This document shows positions 34,299 through 42,389 of a stretch of 64,000 nt of DNA, piece by piece. Position 1 is the first letter of the stretch. Every line of letters begins with the position of its first letter. The notes under the pieces were generated by a model that did no database searches, was not told where the DNA came from, and worked only from the letters and a program-made list of their open reading frames with translations. This stretch comes from Achromobacter aegrifaciens (lineage in GTDB: Bacteria > Pseudomonadota > Gammaproteobacteria > Burkholderiales > Burkholderiaceae_B), in contig NZ_CADIJY010000001.1 in the NCBI RefSeq assembly GCF_902859735.1, positions 310,001-374,000 of the forward strand, given 5' to 3'. The position numbers and the translations under genes are program-made.

Positions 34299-35213
34299 AT
34301 GGCCGACCTGAAACTCCTTGAAGACCTGATTGCCCTGGCGCAGACCGGCAGCTTCGTGCGCGCGGCCGAGCTGCGCCACGTCACTCATCCGGCGTTCGGC
34401 CGACGCATCCGCGCGCTGGAGGCCTGGGCCGGCGCGCCGTTGATCGAACGCCAGCGCCTGCCGGTGGTCCTGACCGCCGAAGGCGAGGCCTTGCTCAAGA
34501 CCGCGACGCAGGTGGTGGAGCAGATGGGGCAGGTGCGCCATCGCATCCGCAGTTTCGGCGCAGGCGGGGAGGCGGTGCTACGCATCGCCACCGGCCGCAG
34601 CCTGGCCCGCACGTTGGTGGCCGACTGGATCGCGCGCCTGCGCCACCGCACGCCCAAGGTGTTGACCGAGGGCACGCAGGTCGAATTGTCCACCGGCATG
34701 ATGCAGGACATGGCGGCGCGGCTGGAGCAGGGCCGGGTGGACCTGCTGTGCTGCTACGAGCATCCGGCTCTGTCGGTGCAGCTGAGCCCGGGGCGCTACC
34801 GTTACATGACCCTGGGCACAGACAAGCTCGTGCCCGTCAGCCAGGCGGATTCCCGCGGCCGGCCCCGTTACGTGCTGCAGGAAGGCGGTCCGTCCGTGCC
34901 CTTGATCACCTATGCGGGCGGCCTCGCGATGGAACGCATTGTGGGCGACCGCCTGGAGGCCACGCCGTACGCCCTGGCGCCATTCTTGCGCAGCGACTCG
35001 CTGGACGCGGCGCATGGCGCGGTCGCCAAGGGGCTGGGCGTGGCTTGGCTGCCGTGGTCCATGGTGGCGGCGGACTGCCGCCGCGGCGCGCTGGCAGCCC
35101 TGGGTGGCCGTAGCGAGGAAATCTCGTTCGAGGTGCGGCTGTACCGTTCGCGGGCGCGCCTGGCGGACTTGGCCGAAGCGGCCTGGGAAGCGACCGCCAG
35201 TCGCAAGGCGTGA
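34299..35213 (+). CDS. LysR-family transcriptional regulator
   Basis: The ATG at 34299 (MADLKLLEDLIALAQTGSF) is preferred over an in-frame TTG at 34290; neither has a clear ribosome-binding site. About 304 residues. The HTH is 'SFVRAAELRHVTHPAFGRRIRALEAWAGAPLIERQRLPVVLT'; the T-H-P-A-F-G-R-R recognition helix is typical of one LysR subgroup. The effector-binding domain includes 'VLRIATGRSLARTLVADWIARLRHRTP'. It stands 31 bp after the hydrolase and 150 bp before the Bug gene, so it probably controls that gene or the aromatic block. Confidence 0.9.
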   Translation: MADLKLLEDLIALAQTGSFVRAAELRHVTHPAFGRRIRALEAWAGAPLIERQRLPVVLTAEGEALLKTATQVVEQMGQVRHRIRSFGAGGEAVLRIATGRSLARTLVADWIARLRHRTPKVLTEGTQVELSTGMMQDMAARLEQGRVDLLCCYEHPALSVQLSPGRYRYMTLGTDKLVPVSQADSRGRPRYVLQEGGPSVPLITYAGGLAMERIVGDRLEATPYALAPFLRSDSLDAAHGAVAKGLGVAWLPWSMVAADCRRGALAALGGRSEEISFEVRLYRSRARLADLAEAAWEATASRKA

Positions 35214-35363
35214 AATCCGTCAGCCGCGCGTCCGGCGTGTGCCGAATCCGCACGGCCATGTGTCGATTCAGCACGAAATATCCCTGGTGTACGCCCGAGA
35301 ATAGCTCCCGAAACATTAAATGAGACGGCGCCGCCGTCCGCCTCAGCACCCCAGGGAGAAAAC

Positions 35364-36353
35364 ATGAAATCCGTCCTGCATCCATTGCGCGGCGCGCTCG
35401 CCGCTATCTGTGCCGTCTCGGCGCTGGCCGCGGCGCCTTCCGCCCACGCCGAGTATCCCGAACGCGCCATTTCTCTGGTGGTCGGCTACCCGGCGGGCGG
35501 CAGCGTGGACCTGACCGCCCGCCTGTTTGGCGAAGAACTGGCCAAGCGCCTGGGCCAGAGCGTGGTGGTCGAGAACGTGGGCGGCGCCGGCGGCACCATC
35601 GGCGCGCAGCGCGTGGCGCGCGCCGCGCCCGACGGCTACACGCTGCTGCTGGGCTCGACCAATGAGATGGTCATCGCCAGCATGATCAACAACGCGGTCA
35701 AGTACGACAGCGTGAAGGACTTTTCGCCGCTGGGCGTGATCGCCTCGCAGCCCATGCTGCTGGCCGCCAGCAAGAATTCCGGCGTGAAGACCGCCGCCGA
35801 ATACCTGCAGAAGCTGCGCGCCTCCGCGCCCGGCAGCTTCAACTACGGTTCTTCCGGCGTGGGCACGACCCTGCACCTGGCCGGCGAGATGATCAACCAG
35901 TCGACCGGCACGCGCGCCGAGCACGTGCCGTACCGCGGCGTGGCGCCGCTGGTGACGGACTTGATGAGCGGTCAACTGGACTACGGCATGCTGGTGCTGT
36001 CCTCGGGCCTGCCGCAAGTGCGCGCCGACAAGATCGTGGCGCTGGGCGTGACCGAGAAGAAGCGTTCGCCGGTGGCGCCGGACCTGCCGGCCCTGGCGGA
36101 AACCCCGGGGTTCGAGTCCGTGGACATCAGCGTCTGGTTCGCGCTCTATGGCCCGGCCGGCTTGCCGGAGCCGGTGGCCGCCAAGCTGCGCAGCGCGCTG
36201 GCCGACACGCTGAAGTCGGAGCAGTTCCGCGCCAAGATGCAGGAAGCCGGCGGCGTGCTGTCGCAACCGGGCCTGGACCCGGCGGCCTATCAGGCCGAGG
36301 AAACCAGGAAATACGGCGCGCTGGTCAAGGCCGCCAAGATCGAAGCCCAGTGA
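35364..36353 (+). CDS. Bug/TctC-family periplasmic solute-binding protein (orphan)
   Basis: A 329-residue precursor with signal peptide 'LRGALAAICAVSALAAAPSAHAEYPE' and a good ribosome-binding site (AGGGAGA). Bug text: 'YPERAISLVVGYPAGGSVDLTARLFGEELAKRLGQSVVVENVGGAGGTIGAQRVARAAPDGYTLLLGS' and 'PYRGVAPLVTDLMSGQLDYGM'. No TctAB partner is present. It is followed after 49 bp by an aspartoacylase-like gene, suggesting that the ligand may be an N-acyl or similar carboxylate (inference). Confidence 0.93.
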   Translation: MKSVLHPLRGALAAICAVSALAAAPSAHAEYPERAISLVVGYPAGGSVDLTARLFGEELAKRLGQSVVVENVGGAGGTIGAQRVARAAPDGYTLLLGSTNEMVIASMINNAVKYDSVKDFSPLGVIASQPMLLAASKNSGVKTAAEYLQKLRASAPGSFNYGSSGVGTTLHLAGEMINQSTGTRAEHVPYRGVAPLVTDLMSGQLDYGMLVLSSGLPQVRADKIVALGVTEKKRSPVAPDLPALAETPGFESVDISVWFALYGPAGLPEPVAAKLRSALADTLKSEQFRAKMQEAGGVLSQPGLDPAAYQAEETRKYGALVKAAKIEAQ

Positions 36354-36402
36354 TCCGAAACCGGATCATCGCAACACCCTAGTACCGCAGCGGACGACAT
36401 CC

Positions 36403-37347
36403 ATGGAATTCAAGCTTCCCGTACCCGACCTGAGCGCCGAGCGCGCCGGCAATACCGGCACCCCTGGCGTGTGGCATTTCGATTCAGGCCTTCCGGGGCG
36501 CGCGTTGATGGTGTCCGCGCTGGTGCACGGCAACGAGCTGTGCGGCGCCTGGGCCTTGAAGGACCTGCTGGCGGCGGGCGTGCGGCCGCGCCGCGGCAGC
36601 CTGACGCTGGCATTCTGCAATCTGGATGCGTTCGACCGCTTCGACCACGCCAACCACGACGCCTCGCGCTTCGTCGCCGAAGACATGAACCGCGTCTGGA
36701 GTGCCGAACGCCTGGACAATCCCACGACGCCGGACCGCCGGCGCGGCGCCGAGCTGCGTCCCTGGGTGGAGCGCGCGGACTGGCTGCTGGACCTGCATTC
36801 CATGCATGAGCCGGGTGCGCCCTTGCTGCTGACCGGCGTCCTGCCGCGCAACATTGCGCTGGCGCGCCGCTTGAAGGCGCCGCAGCACGTGATCGTGGAC
36901 GCGGGGCATAAGGACGGCGTGCGCATGCGCGACTTCGGCCAGTTCGGCGATCCCGCCCGAGAAGACGCCTGCGCCTTGCTGATCGAATGCGGTTTCCATG
37001 GCGAGCTGGCTGCGCGCGACGTGGCGCGCGACATGGTGGCGCGCATGCTGCTGGAGTCGGGCGTGGCGGATGCGGCGGACGTGCCGGCGGGCTGGCTGTT
37101 GCCGGATGCCGAAAACCAGCGCGTGCTGGAAGTGACGGACGCGGTGGTCGCGCCATCCATGGATCTGCGCTTCTCGCAGCCCTGGACCGGGTTGGAAACG
37201 TTCGAGCACGCCGGATCGACGATAGGCTGGGCCGACGGCCAACCCATCGTGACGCCGTACGATCAGTGCACGCTGGTCATGCCGTCCTTGCGCCAGCTGA
37301 AGCCGGGCGTGACGGTGGTGCGGCTGGCGCGGGACTACGCCGGTTAA
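36403..37347 (+). CDS. Succinylglutamate desuccinylase/aspartoacylase family zinc hydrolase
   Basis: The 314 residues carry the M14-like zinc site: H42 and E45 in 'ALVHGNELCGAWAL', H132 in 'LLDLHSMHEPG', and the probable catalytic E195 in 'ALLIECGFHGE'. 'RFVAEDMNRVW' matches the conserved 'DLNR' region of aspartoacylase. Family members remove acyl groups from N-acyl amino acids. It follows the orphan Bug gene and is likely co-transcribed with it. The actual substrate is unknown. Confidence 0.88.
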   Translation: MEFKLPVPDLSAERAGNTGTPGVWHFDSGLPGRALMVSALVHGNELCGAWALKDLLAAGVRPRRGSLTLAFCNLDAFDRFDHANHDASRFVAEDMNRVWSAERLDNPTTPDRRRGAELRPWVERADWLLDLHSMHEPGAPLLLTGVLPRNIALARRLKAPQHVIVDAGHKDGVRMRDFGQFGDPAREDACALLIECGFHGELAARDVARDMVARMLLESGVADAADVPAGWLLPDAENQRVLEVTDAVVAPSMDLRFSQPWTGLETFEHAGSTIGWADGQPIVTPYDQCTLVMPSLRQLKPGVTVVRLARDYAG

Positions 37348-37362
37348 GCGCTGCGGCGCGTC

Positions 37363-37884
37363 TTATTTCTGCGGCGTGAACCGCAATTCATCCAGCTGAT
37401 AGCCTTGGGCCTTGGCCGCATCCAGGGCCTTGTCCAGTTCTTCCTTGGGCAACTGCGGCGATCGCGACAGGATCCACAGGTATTTCCGGTCCGGGGTGCC
37501 GACCACCGACCAGCGGTATTCGGGGTCCAGGCCGATCACCCAGTAATCGCCCTTGAACGGCTTGAAGAACGAAACTTCGAGCTTGGCGTTGTTGCTGCCT
37601 TCCACCACGGTGGCGGTGCCCGAGGCCGAATCGATGTCGCCATCCTTGGTGCGGCAGCGGTTGTTCACGCCGACCGTGCCATCGGCATGTGCGGTGTATT
37701 CGGCGGTGGTGTCTCCTACGCAGTCGCGCTGGAAGAACATGGGGAAATTCGCGATTTCGTACCACATGCCTGCGTAACGCTTCAGGTCCACCGATTCCAC
37801 GGTTTGCATGGGCGGCGGCGCGGCATGGACTATCCCCGCCACGCTGGTGGCCAAGGCCAACAGGAATGTTGCGGTGCGGCGCAT
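37363..37884 (-). CDS. Lipocalin family protein (Blc-like), secreted
   Basis: The 173-residue precursor has a signal peptide ('ATFLLALATSVAGIVHAAPPP') but no lipobox Cys, unlike E. coli Blc. Lipocalin motifs are 'VDLKRYAGMWYEIANFPMFFQRDC' (GxW), 'YWVIGLDPEYRWSVVGTPDRKYLWILSRSP' and a C-terminal helix 'LDKALDAAKAQGYQLDELRFTPQK'. These proteins bind fatty acids or lysophospholipids in the envelope. It converges on the aspartoacylase-like gene (15 bp). Confidence 0.93.
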   Translation of the reverse strand: MRRTATFLLALATSVAGIVHAAPPPMQTVESVDLKRYAGMWYEIANFPMFFQRDCVGDTTAEYTAHADGTVGVNNRCRTKDGDIDSASGTATVVEGSNNAKLEVSFFKPFKGDYWVIGLDPEYRWSVVGTPDRKYLWILSRSPQLPKEELDKALDAAKAQGYQLDELRFTPQK

Positions 37885-37965
37885 GGGGGAAACCTCCTGA
37901 TGTGACAGAGCGGTCCGCGCCGGCCGGAGGGCCGGCGGCGCGGATCAAAACCCTAACGATACGCC

Positions 37966-39537
37966 TTATTTGCGCGGGGCCTTCAGCGCGGCGTGGTAGC
38001 GGGCCACATAGGTATCGAAATCCTCGGTGTCCGATTGCTCCAGGCGCAGCTGTTCCGCCGTGGACTGCGCGGCGGCCTGTTCATAGGCTGCCGCCAGGTC
38101 GGCGGGCAAGGCCTGGGCGCGCAGCGCGTCGGCATGCTTGCGGCTGAGGTCCAGCGAATAGTCATGGAACGACAGGCCGCTGTCGGTCAGCGAAGCCAGC
38201 AGGCGCGCCGACGGCGTGGAGTCGGGCTGATCGAGCTTGGCGCGCTGGGCCGCCAGGGCCTCGGCATAGGCGCTGTCGCCCATGGCCGAGTCGAACAGCG
38301 CGGCGTAGGGCGCGATCTGGTCCAGCAGTTCGTGGCCCCATTGCGCCAGCCCGATGGGCTGGCCTTCGCGATCCAGCATGAGGCCGGGCTTGCGACCTTC
38401 CTTGACCACGGTCGAGAAGTTGTCGGCGCTGCGCTGACAGTAGCCGTTGGCGGGGAAGAAGGGGCTGTCGGACGCGGTGCAGAACAGCAGGAAGGCGTCG
38501 ACGAAGCGGCTGGTGCTGGCGTCGATGCCGACCGGCGAGTTCGGGTCGATATCCAGGCAGCGCACTTCAACGTACTGCACGCCGCGTTCTGCCAGCGCCG
38601 TGATCGGGCGTTCGCAGCGGCCGGTGGCGCGCTTGGGGCGGATGCTGGAGTAGTACTCGTTTTCGATCTGCAGCACGTTGGTGTTGAGCTGGATCCATTC
38701 GCCGTCGCGGTGCGTGCCGATCTTCTGGTAGTCGGGCCAGGGCTGGCTGACGGCGTCGTACAAGCGGCCCAGGAACGTGTCCAGGTCGTTGTAGCAGAGC
38801 TTGAGCTGCGACTGCGCCTTGTTCTGGTAACCCAGGTCGCTCATGCGCAGGCTGGTGGCGTAGGGCAGGTACAGCGTGCTGTCATCCAGCTTTTTCAGCG
38901 GATGTTCGCGCCCGCGCAGGAAGTCGCTGGACAAGGCCGGGGCGGCGCCGAACAGGTACATCAGCAGCCAGGAATAGCGCGTGAAATTGCGGATCAGGCC
39001 GATGTAGCCGCGCGAACGGCGGTCCTGGGGGCTACCCGGCTGCGTGTCCAGCACGGACCACAGGTCTTCGGCCAGCGAGAAGTTGTAGTGCACGCCGGCG
39101 ATGCATTGCATGGTCTTGCCGTAGCGCACGGCCAGGCCGCGGCGGTACACGTGCTTGAGCATGCCGGTGTTGGACTTGCCGTACCAGGCGATGGGGATGT
39201 CGGCTTCGGGCGGCAGCGTGGCGGGCATGGACTGATTCCAGATCAGTTCATGGTCCAGCACGCTGTAGACGTGGCGATGGGTGTTGGTCAGTTCGGCCAG
39301 CAGCGCGTCGACGTCCTTGTGCGTGCCTGTGATGAGTTCAAGCAGGGATTCGGAGTAGTCGGTGGTGACGTGTTCGTTGGTCAGCGCCGATCCCAGGCCG
39401 GCGGGGTGCGGCTTGCGGGACAGGACTCCCTGTTCGTCCACGCGCAGGCCTTCCTTTTCGATGCCCCGCAGGGTCTGGGTCAGCAGCGATCGGTTGGCCT
39501 CCAGGCGGGAGAGGCGGTTGGCGGCAGTATCAGTCAC
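37966..39537 (-). CDS. gshA: Glutamate-cysteine ligase (gamma-proteobacterial type)
   Basis: The GTG at 39537 with GAGAAGAA upstream gives 523 residues, close to the 518 of E. coli GshA; the frame open to 39648 runs into the next gene. Conserved text includes 'RGIEKEGLRV', 'LTNEHVTTDYSESLLELIT', 'QCIAGVHYNFS', 'YVEVRCLDIDPNSPVGI' and 'FLLFCTASDSPFF'. The enzyme joins glutamate and cysteine with ATP, the first step of glutathione synthesis, in the cytoplasm. It lies 32 bp after a lysophospholipase-like gene on the same strand. Confidence 0.96.
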   Translation of the reverse strand: MTDTAANRLSRLEANRSLLTQTLRGIEKEGLRVDEQGVLSRKPHPAGLGSALTNEHVTTDYSESLLELITGTHKDVDALLAELTNTHRHVYSVLDHELIWNQSMPATLPPEADIPIAWYGKSNTGMLKHVYRRGLAVRYGKTMQCIAGVHYNFSLAEDLWSVLDTQPGSPQDRRSRGYIGLIRNFTRYSWLLMYLFGAAPALSSDFLRGREHPLKKLDDSTLYLPYATSLRMSDLGYQNKAQSQLKLCYNDLDTFLGRLYDAVSQPWPDYQKIGTHRDGEWIQLNTNVLQIENEYYSSIRPKRATGRCERPITALAERGVQYVEVRCLDIDPNSPVGIDASTSRFVDAFLLFCTASDSPFFPANGYCQRSADNFSTVVKEGRKPGLMLDREGQPIGLAQWGHELLDQIAPYAALFDSAMGDSAYAEALAAQRAKLDQPDSTPSARLLASLTDSGLSFHDYSLDLSRKHADALRAQALPADLAAAYEQAAAQSTAEQLRLEQSDTEDFDTYVARYHAALKAPRK

Positions 39538-39569
39538 GGGTTCTTCTCGTTTGGGTCTGTCGCCGGATT

Positions 39570-40463
39570 TTACGGGGTGCCGGCCTCCTGTGCCGAGGGA
39601 GTCAATACTGGGGACAGGGACAATGCCTGAGCGGTGCGCGCCAGCCACTCGTCCAGGTCTGCATAGACCGGATCGGCGATGGGGGCGGTTTCATTGAAAA
39701 TCTCGTGCCAGGCGGTGTCGTACCAGCGCAGCGTCAGCAGTTCGGCGGGTGCGCGCTGGGCGAACTGGCGGCTGCCTTCGGCAGCGACGATGGAATCGTC
39801 GCCCGCCACCATCAGCAGGGTGCGGCAGGCCAGCAGCGGGGCTTCACGCAGGGACTCGCGGCCGCCTTCGTCCACGAAGCGCGCCAGGCGTCCTGTCATT
39901 TGGCGCCGCACCAGCGGATCGCTGCGGTAGGCCTTGACCACGGCCGGGTCGTGGGAAATGCGGGCGGGCGCCAGGCCGTGGGGCACGCGCAGGTCGGGCG
40001 CATGCAGCGACATCCAGGTCAGGGTGCGCCGCACCCACGGCGGCACGTGCACCACGAACGGCGGCGAACTGAGCACCAGGCCGTCGATCTCGGCCAGGCG
40101 GCGCAGGGCGATCCGCACCGCGACCAGCGCGCCCAGGCTGTGGCCCAGCAGGATGGGCGGGCGTCCATGGGCCGCGGTCCAGGCCCGCAGGCGGTCGACC
40201 GCATCGACGACCAGATCGTCCTCATGGTTCAGGGTGGCGGGCCGCCCGCCGGAGCGGCCATGGCCGCGGTGGTCATGGGCGCCCACCGTCCAGCCGCGCG
40301 CGGTCAGCCAGCGCGCCAGGCGGTCATAGCGCCCGGCATGCTCGCTAAGTCCGTGCAGCAGGTAGATACTGGGGGTGCCCAGGCCGGCGATCGGCGGGGG
40401 CACGTTGGGCGCGGCTGGCCACACATAGTTGGCCAGTGGCGTGCCGTCGGGCGCGGGGGTCAT
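39570..40463 (-). CDS. Alpha/beta hydrolase, monoacylglycerol lipase/lysophospholipase type
   Basis: The ATG at 40463 is chosen over a TTG at 40478, giving 297 residues. Typical text: 'IYLLHGLSEHAGRYDRLARWLTARGWTVGAHDHRGHGRSGGRP', nucleophile in 'LLGHSLGALVAVRIAL', acid in 'LMVAGDDSIV' and base in 'YDTAWHEIFNE'. This is the pattern of PldB-like and monoacylglycerol lipase enzymes. There is no signal peptide. It probably shares a transcript with gshA. Confidence 0.9.
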   Translation of the reverse strand: MTPAPDGTPLANYVWPAAPNVPPPIAGLGTPSIYLLHGLSEHAGRYDRLARWLTARGWTVGAHDHRGHGRSGGRPATLNHEDDLVVDAVDRLRAWTAAHGRPPILLGHSLGALVAVRIALRRLAEIDGLVLSSPPFVVHVPPWVRRTLTWMSLHAPDLRVPHGLAPARISHDPAVVKAYRSDPLVRRQMTGRLARFVDEGGRESLREAPLLACRTLLMVAGDDSIVAAEGSRQFAQRAPAELLTLRWYDTAWHEIFNETAPIADPVYADLDEWLARTAQALSLSPVLTPSAQEAGTP

Positions 40464-40523
40464 CGAAATCGGCGACAATTTCTGGCTTCCTCGAAATGAA
40501 TAGACAGTCCAGGTCCTCGGGTA

Positions 40524-41063
40524 ATGACGATTTCATCGCTGTTTCGTTTCATGTTCAAGAAAGCCGGCGCAATTGTCGCGCTGGCCCTGCTGATCACGGC
40601 CTGCTCGCCCAGTTACAACTGGCGCGAAGTCGACGTGGCCGACGGCCACGCGCGCGCCGCGTTTCCGGACCGGGTCACGACCGACACCCGCGACCTGAAG
40701 CTGGATACCCATACCTTGCGTTTTACCCTGGCCAGCGCCACCGTGGGCGAGGCGGTCTTCGCCGTGGGATCGGCGCCGCTGCCACCCGACATCGCGAAGG
40801 ATCCGGCCGCCAAGCAGGCGCTGGGCATGGCGCTGATGCATTCGCTCTACGCCAACATGCAATCGCCGCCGCCCAATGAATGGCCTGCCTACGGGCAGGA
40901 CATCGAGGTCCAGGGCAAGGCCATGGGCAAGCCGGGCTGGCTGCGCGCCAGGGTCTGGGTGACCGACACCATGTTGATCGAGGCCGTGGCAGCCGGCACC
41001 GTGGAAAGCCTGCCGGCCGAGCGGGCGCATGAGTTCCTGCGTTCCGTTGTCATCAAGCCGTGA
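40524..41063 (+). CDS. Putative lipoprotein of unknown function, 179 aa
   Basis: The N-terminus 'FKKAGAIVALALLITACSPS' is a lipoprotein signal with a lipobox ending at Cys27. An ATG at 40551 (codon 10) is an alternative start. The mature part ('YNWREVDVADGHARAAFPDRVTTDTRDLKLDTHTLRFTLASATVGEAVFAVGSAPLP') looks beta-rich. I do not recognise a named family. It is divergent from the hydrolase-gshA unit with only 60 bp between starts and converges on the LuxR-HTH gene, overlapping its end by 11 bp. Confidence 0.8.
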   Translation: MTISSLFRFMFKKAGAIVALALLITACSPSYNWREVDVADGHARAAFPDRVTTDTRDLKLDTHTLRFTLASATVGEAVFAVGSAPLPPDIAKDPAAKQALGMALMHSLYANMQSPPPNEWPAYGQDIEVQGKAMGKPGWLRARVWVTDTMLIEAVAAGTVESLPAERAHEFLRSVVIKP

Positions 41064-41457
41064 CGGGCGCGATCAGGCCCAGTCTCAATGCCGCGACCAC
41101 TGCGGCGCGGCGGCCGCGCACGCCGAGCTTTTCGCAGGCGTTGCACAGATGGAAATTCACCGTGCTTTCGCTGACGCCCAGGATGCGGGCGGTTTCCCAG
41201 CTGGTCTTGCCCATGGCGGCCCAGTGCAGGCAGCTGGCCTGGCGTTCCGACAGGGGTTTGATGGGCCGGGCCGGACCAGACGCGGCGTTCAAGGTGGGAT
41301 TCGCGGCCGGGTTTGTGGCCACGTGTGTGGCCAGATGCGGGGGCGTGGCGGAATGTGCGGTGGCTGACATGGCGGTTGGGGGCAGAAGCCCGGCGATTGA
41401 CGAGTTGCTCCATGCTGCCGCCCGGGCGCGTTGCCCGGCAAGCGATGATGCCTTCAT
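41053..41457 (-). CDS. LuxR-type HTH protein without a sensor domain
   Basis: The ATG at 41457 has a fair ribosome-binding site (AAGAGG) and gives 134 residues. Only the C-terminal ~65 residues are a known domain: 'PLSERQASCLHWAAMGKTSWETARILGVSESTVNFHLCNACEKLGVRGRRAAVVAALRLGLI', a LuxR-type HTH of the quorum-sensing-regulator sort. The first ~65 residues are low-complexity (Ala/Thr/Pro/Asn-rich) and show no receiver or autoinducer domain. It may be a truncated regulator or a stand-alone DNA-binding protein. It is divergent from the AEC transporter gene with 34 bp between starts. Confidence 0.82.
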   Translation of the reverse strand: MKASSLAGQRARAAAWSNSSIAGLLPPTAMSATAHSATPPHLATHVATNPAANPTLNAASGPARPIKPLSERQASCLHWAAMGKTSWETARILGVSESTVNFHLCNACEKLGVRGRRAAVVAALRLGLIAPVTA

Positions 41458-41491
41458 GCATCAAACCTCTTATCTCTAACGGAATAAGCGC

Positions 41492-42388
41492 ATGTCTGCC
41501 GTCGTGCAGTTCTATTTTTCATCGATCGTGCTGATGCTGCCTTTGCTCTTTTGCGCGGGCATAGGGGTGTATTGGGGCAAGCGGGACCTGCCGTTCGGCG
41601 GTTCCTTCATCACCATGCTGGTGACGTCGGTGACCACGCCGGCCCTGGTGTTCCACACTTTCGTCACCACCCACCTGGACGACCGCGCGTTGGCCGACGT
41701 GGCGGTGGCGACCCTGCTGGCGCTGCTGCTGTGCGCCCTGGTGTGCGCGTTGTTGCTGAAGGCATGGAAGCTGCCCGTGCGTACGCTGCTGCCCACGGCC
41801 TTCCTGCCCAACGCCGGAAACCTCGGGCTGCCGATTTCGCAGATGGCCTTTGGCGACGCGGGCCTGTCGGTGGCGGTCGCGTTCTTCGCGGTCAGTTCCT
41901 TTGTCATGCACACCATCGCGGTGCGCCTGTTGCCGGGCGTCAACACCAAGGGCAGCTGGAAGAGTCCGATTTTGCTGGCTTCGCTGGTCGCCGTGGCCCT
42001 GCGTCTCATGCACGTGCCGGTGCCCGCATGGCTGATCGAGACCTCGCGCATGCTGGGCGCGGTAACCGTGCCGCTGATGCTGCTGAGCCTGGGTCACGCG
42101 CTGGCCTTGATTCCGTCCAACGGCTTGCGCGACGGCGCCAAGGTCGCCGCCATCCGCTTGGCCGTGGGCCTGGGCGCGGGGCTGGCGGTGGTGTGGGCGC
42201 TGGATCTGGAACCGGTGCTGGCCGGGGCGCTGAGCCTGCAGATGGCCATGCCCTGCGCCGTGGTGAGCTACATGTACGTCAAGCGCTACACGACGCAGGG
42301 CGATACCGCGGCTGGCGCGGTGCTGGTGTCGACCGTGGCGTTCCTGTTGCTGGCCCCGGTGATACTTTGGTTCAGCCGCGGGGTTTGA
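41492..42388 (+). CDS. AEC-family (auxin efflux carrier/MdcF-like) transporter
   Basis: The 298 residues form about nine to ten hydrophobic helices, with 'LPTAFLPNAGNLGLPISQMAFGDAGLSVAVAF' as the AEC hallmark (N-x-G-x-L-G-L-P). The C-terminal half ends 'QMAMPCAVVSYMYVKRYTTQGDTAAGAVLVSTVAFLLLAPVILWF'. Members move malonate, malate or other small organic acids. It ends 1 bp from the convergent comC-like gene. A part in sulfolactate metabolism is possible only by proximity. Confidence 0.9.
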   Translation: MSAVVQFYFSSIVLMLPLLFCAGIGVYWGKRDLPFGGSFITMLVTSVTTPALVFHTFVTTHLDDRALADVAVATLLALLLCALVCALLLKAWKLPVRTLLPTAFLPNAGNLGLPISQMAFGDAGLSVAVAFFAVSSFVMHTIAVRLLPGVNTKGSWKSPILLASLVAVALRLMHVPVPAWLIETSRMLGAVTVPLMLLSLGHALALIPSNGLRDGAKVAAIRLAVGLGAGLAVVWALDLEPVLAGALSLQMAMPCAVVSYMYVKRYTTQGDTAAGAVLVSTVAFLLLAPVILWFSRGV

Positions 42389-42389
42389 C

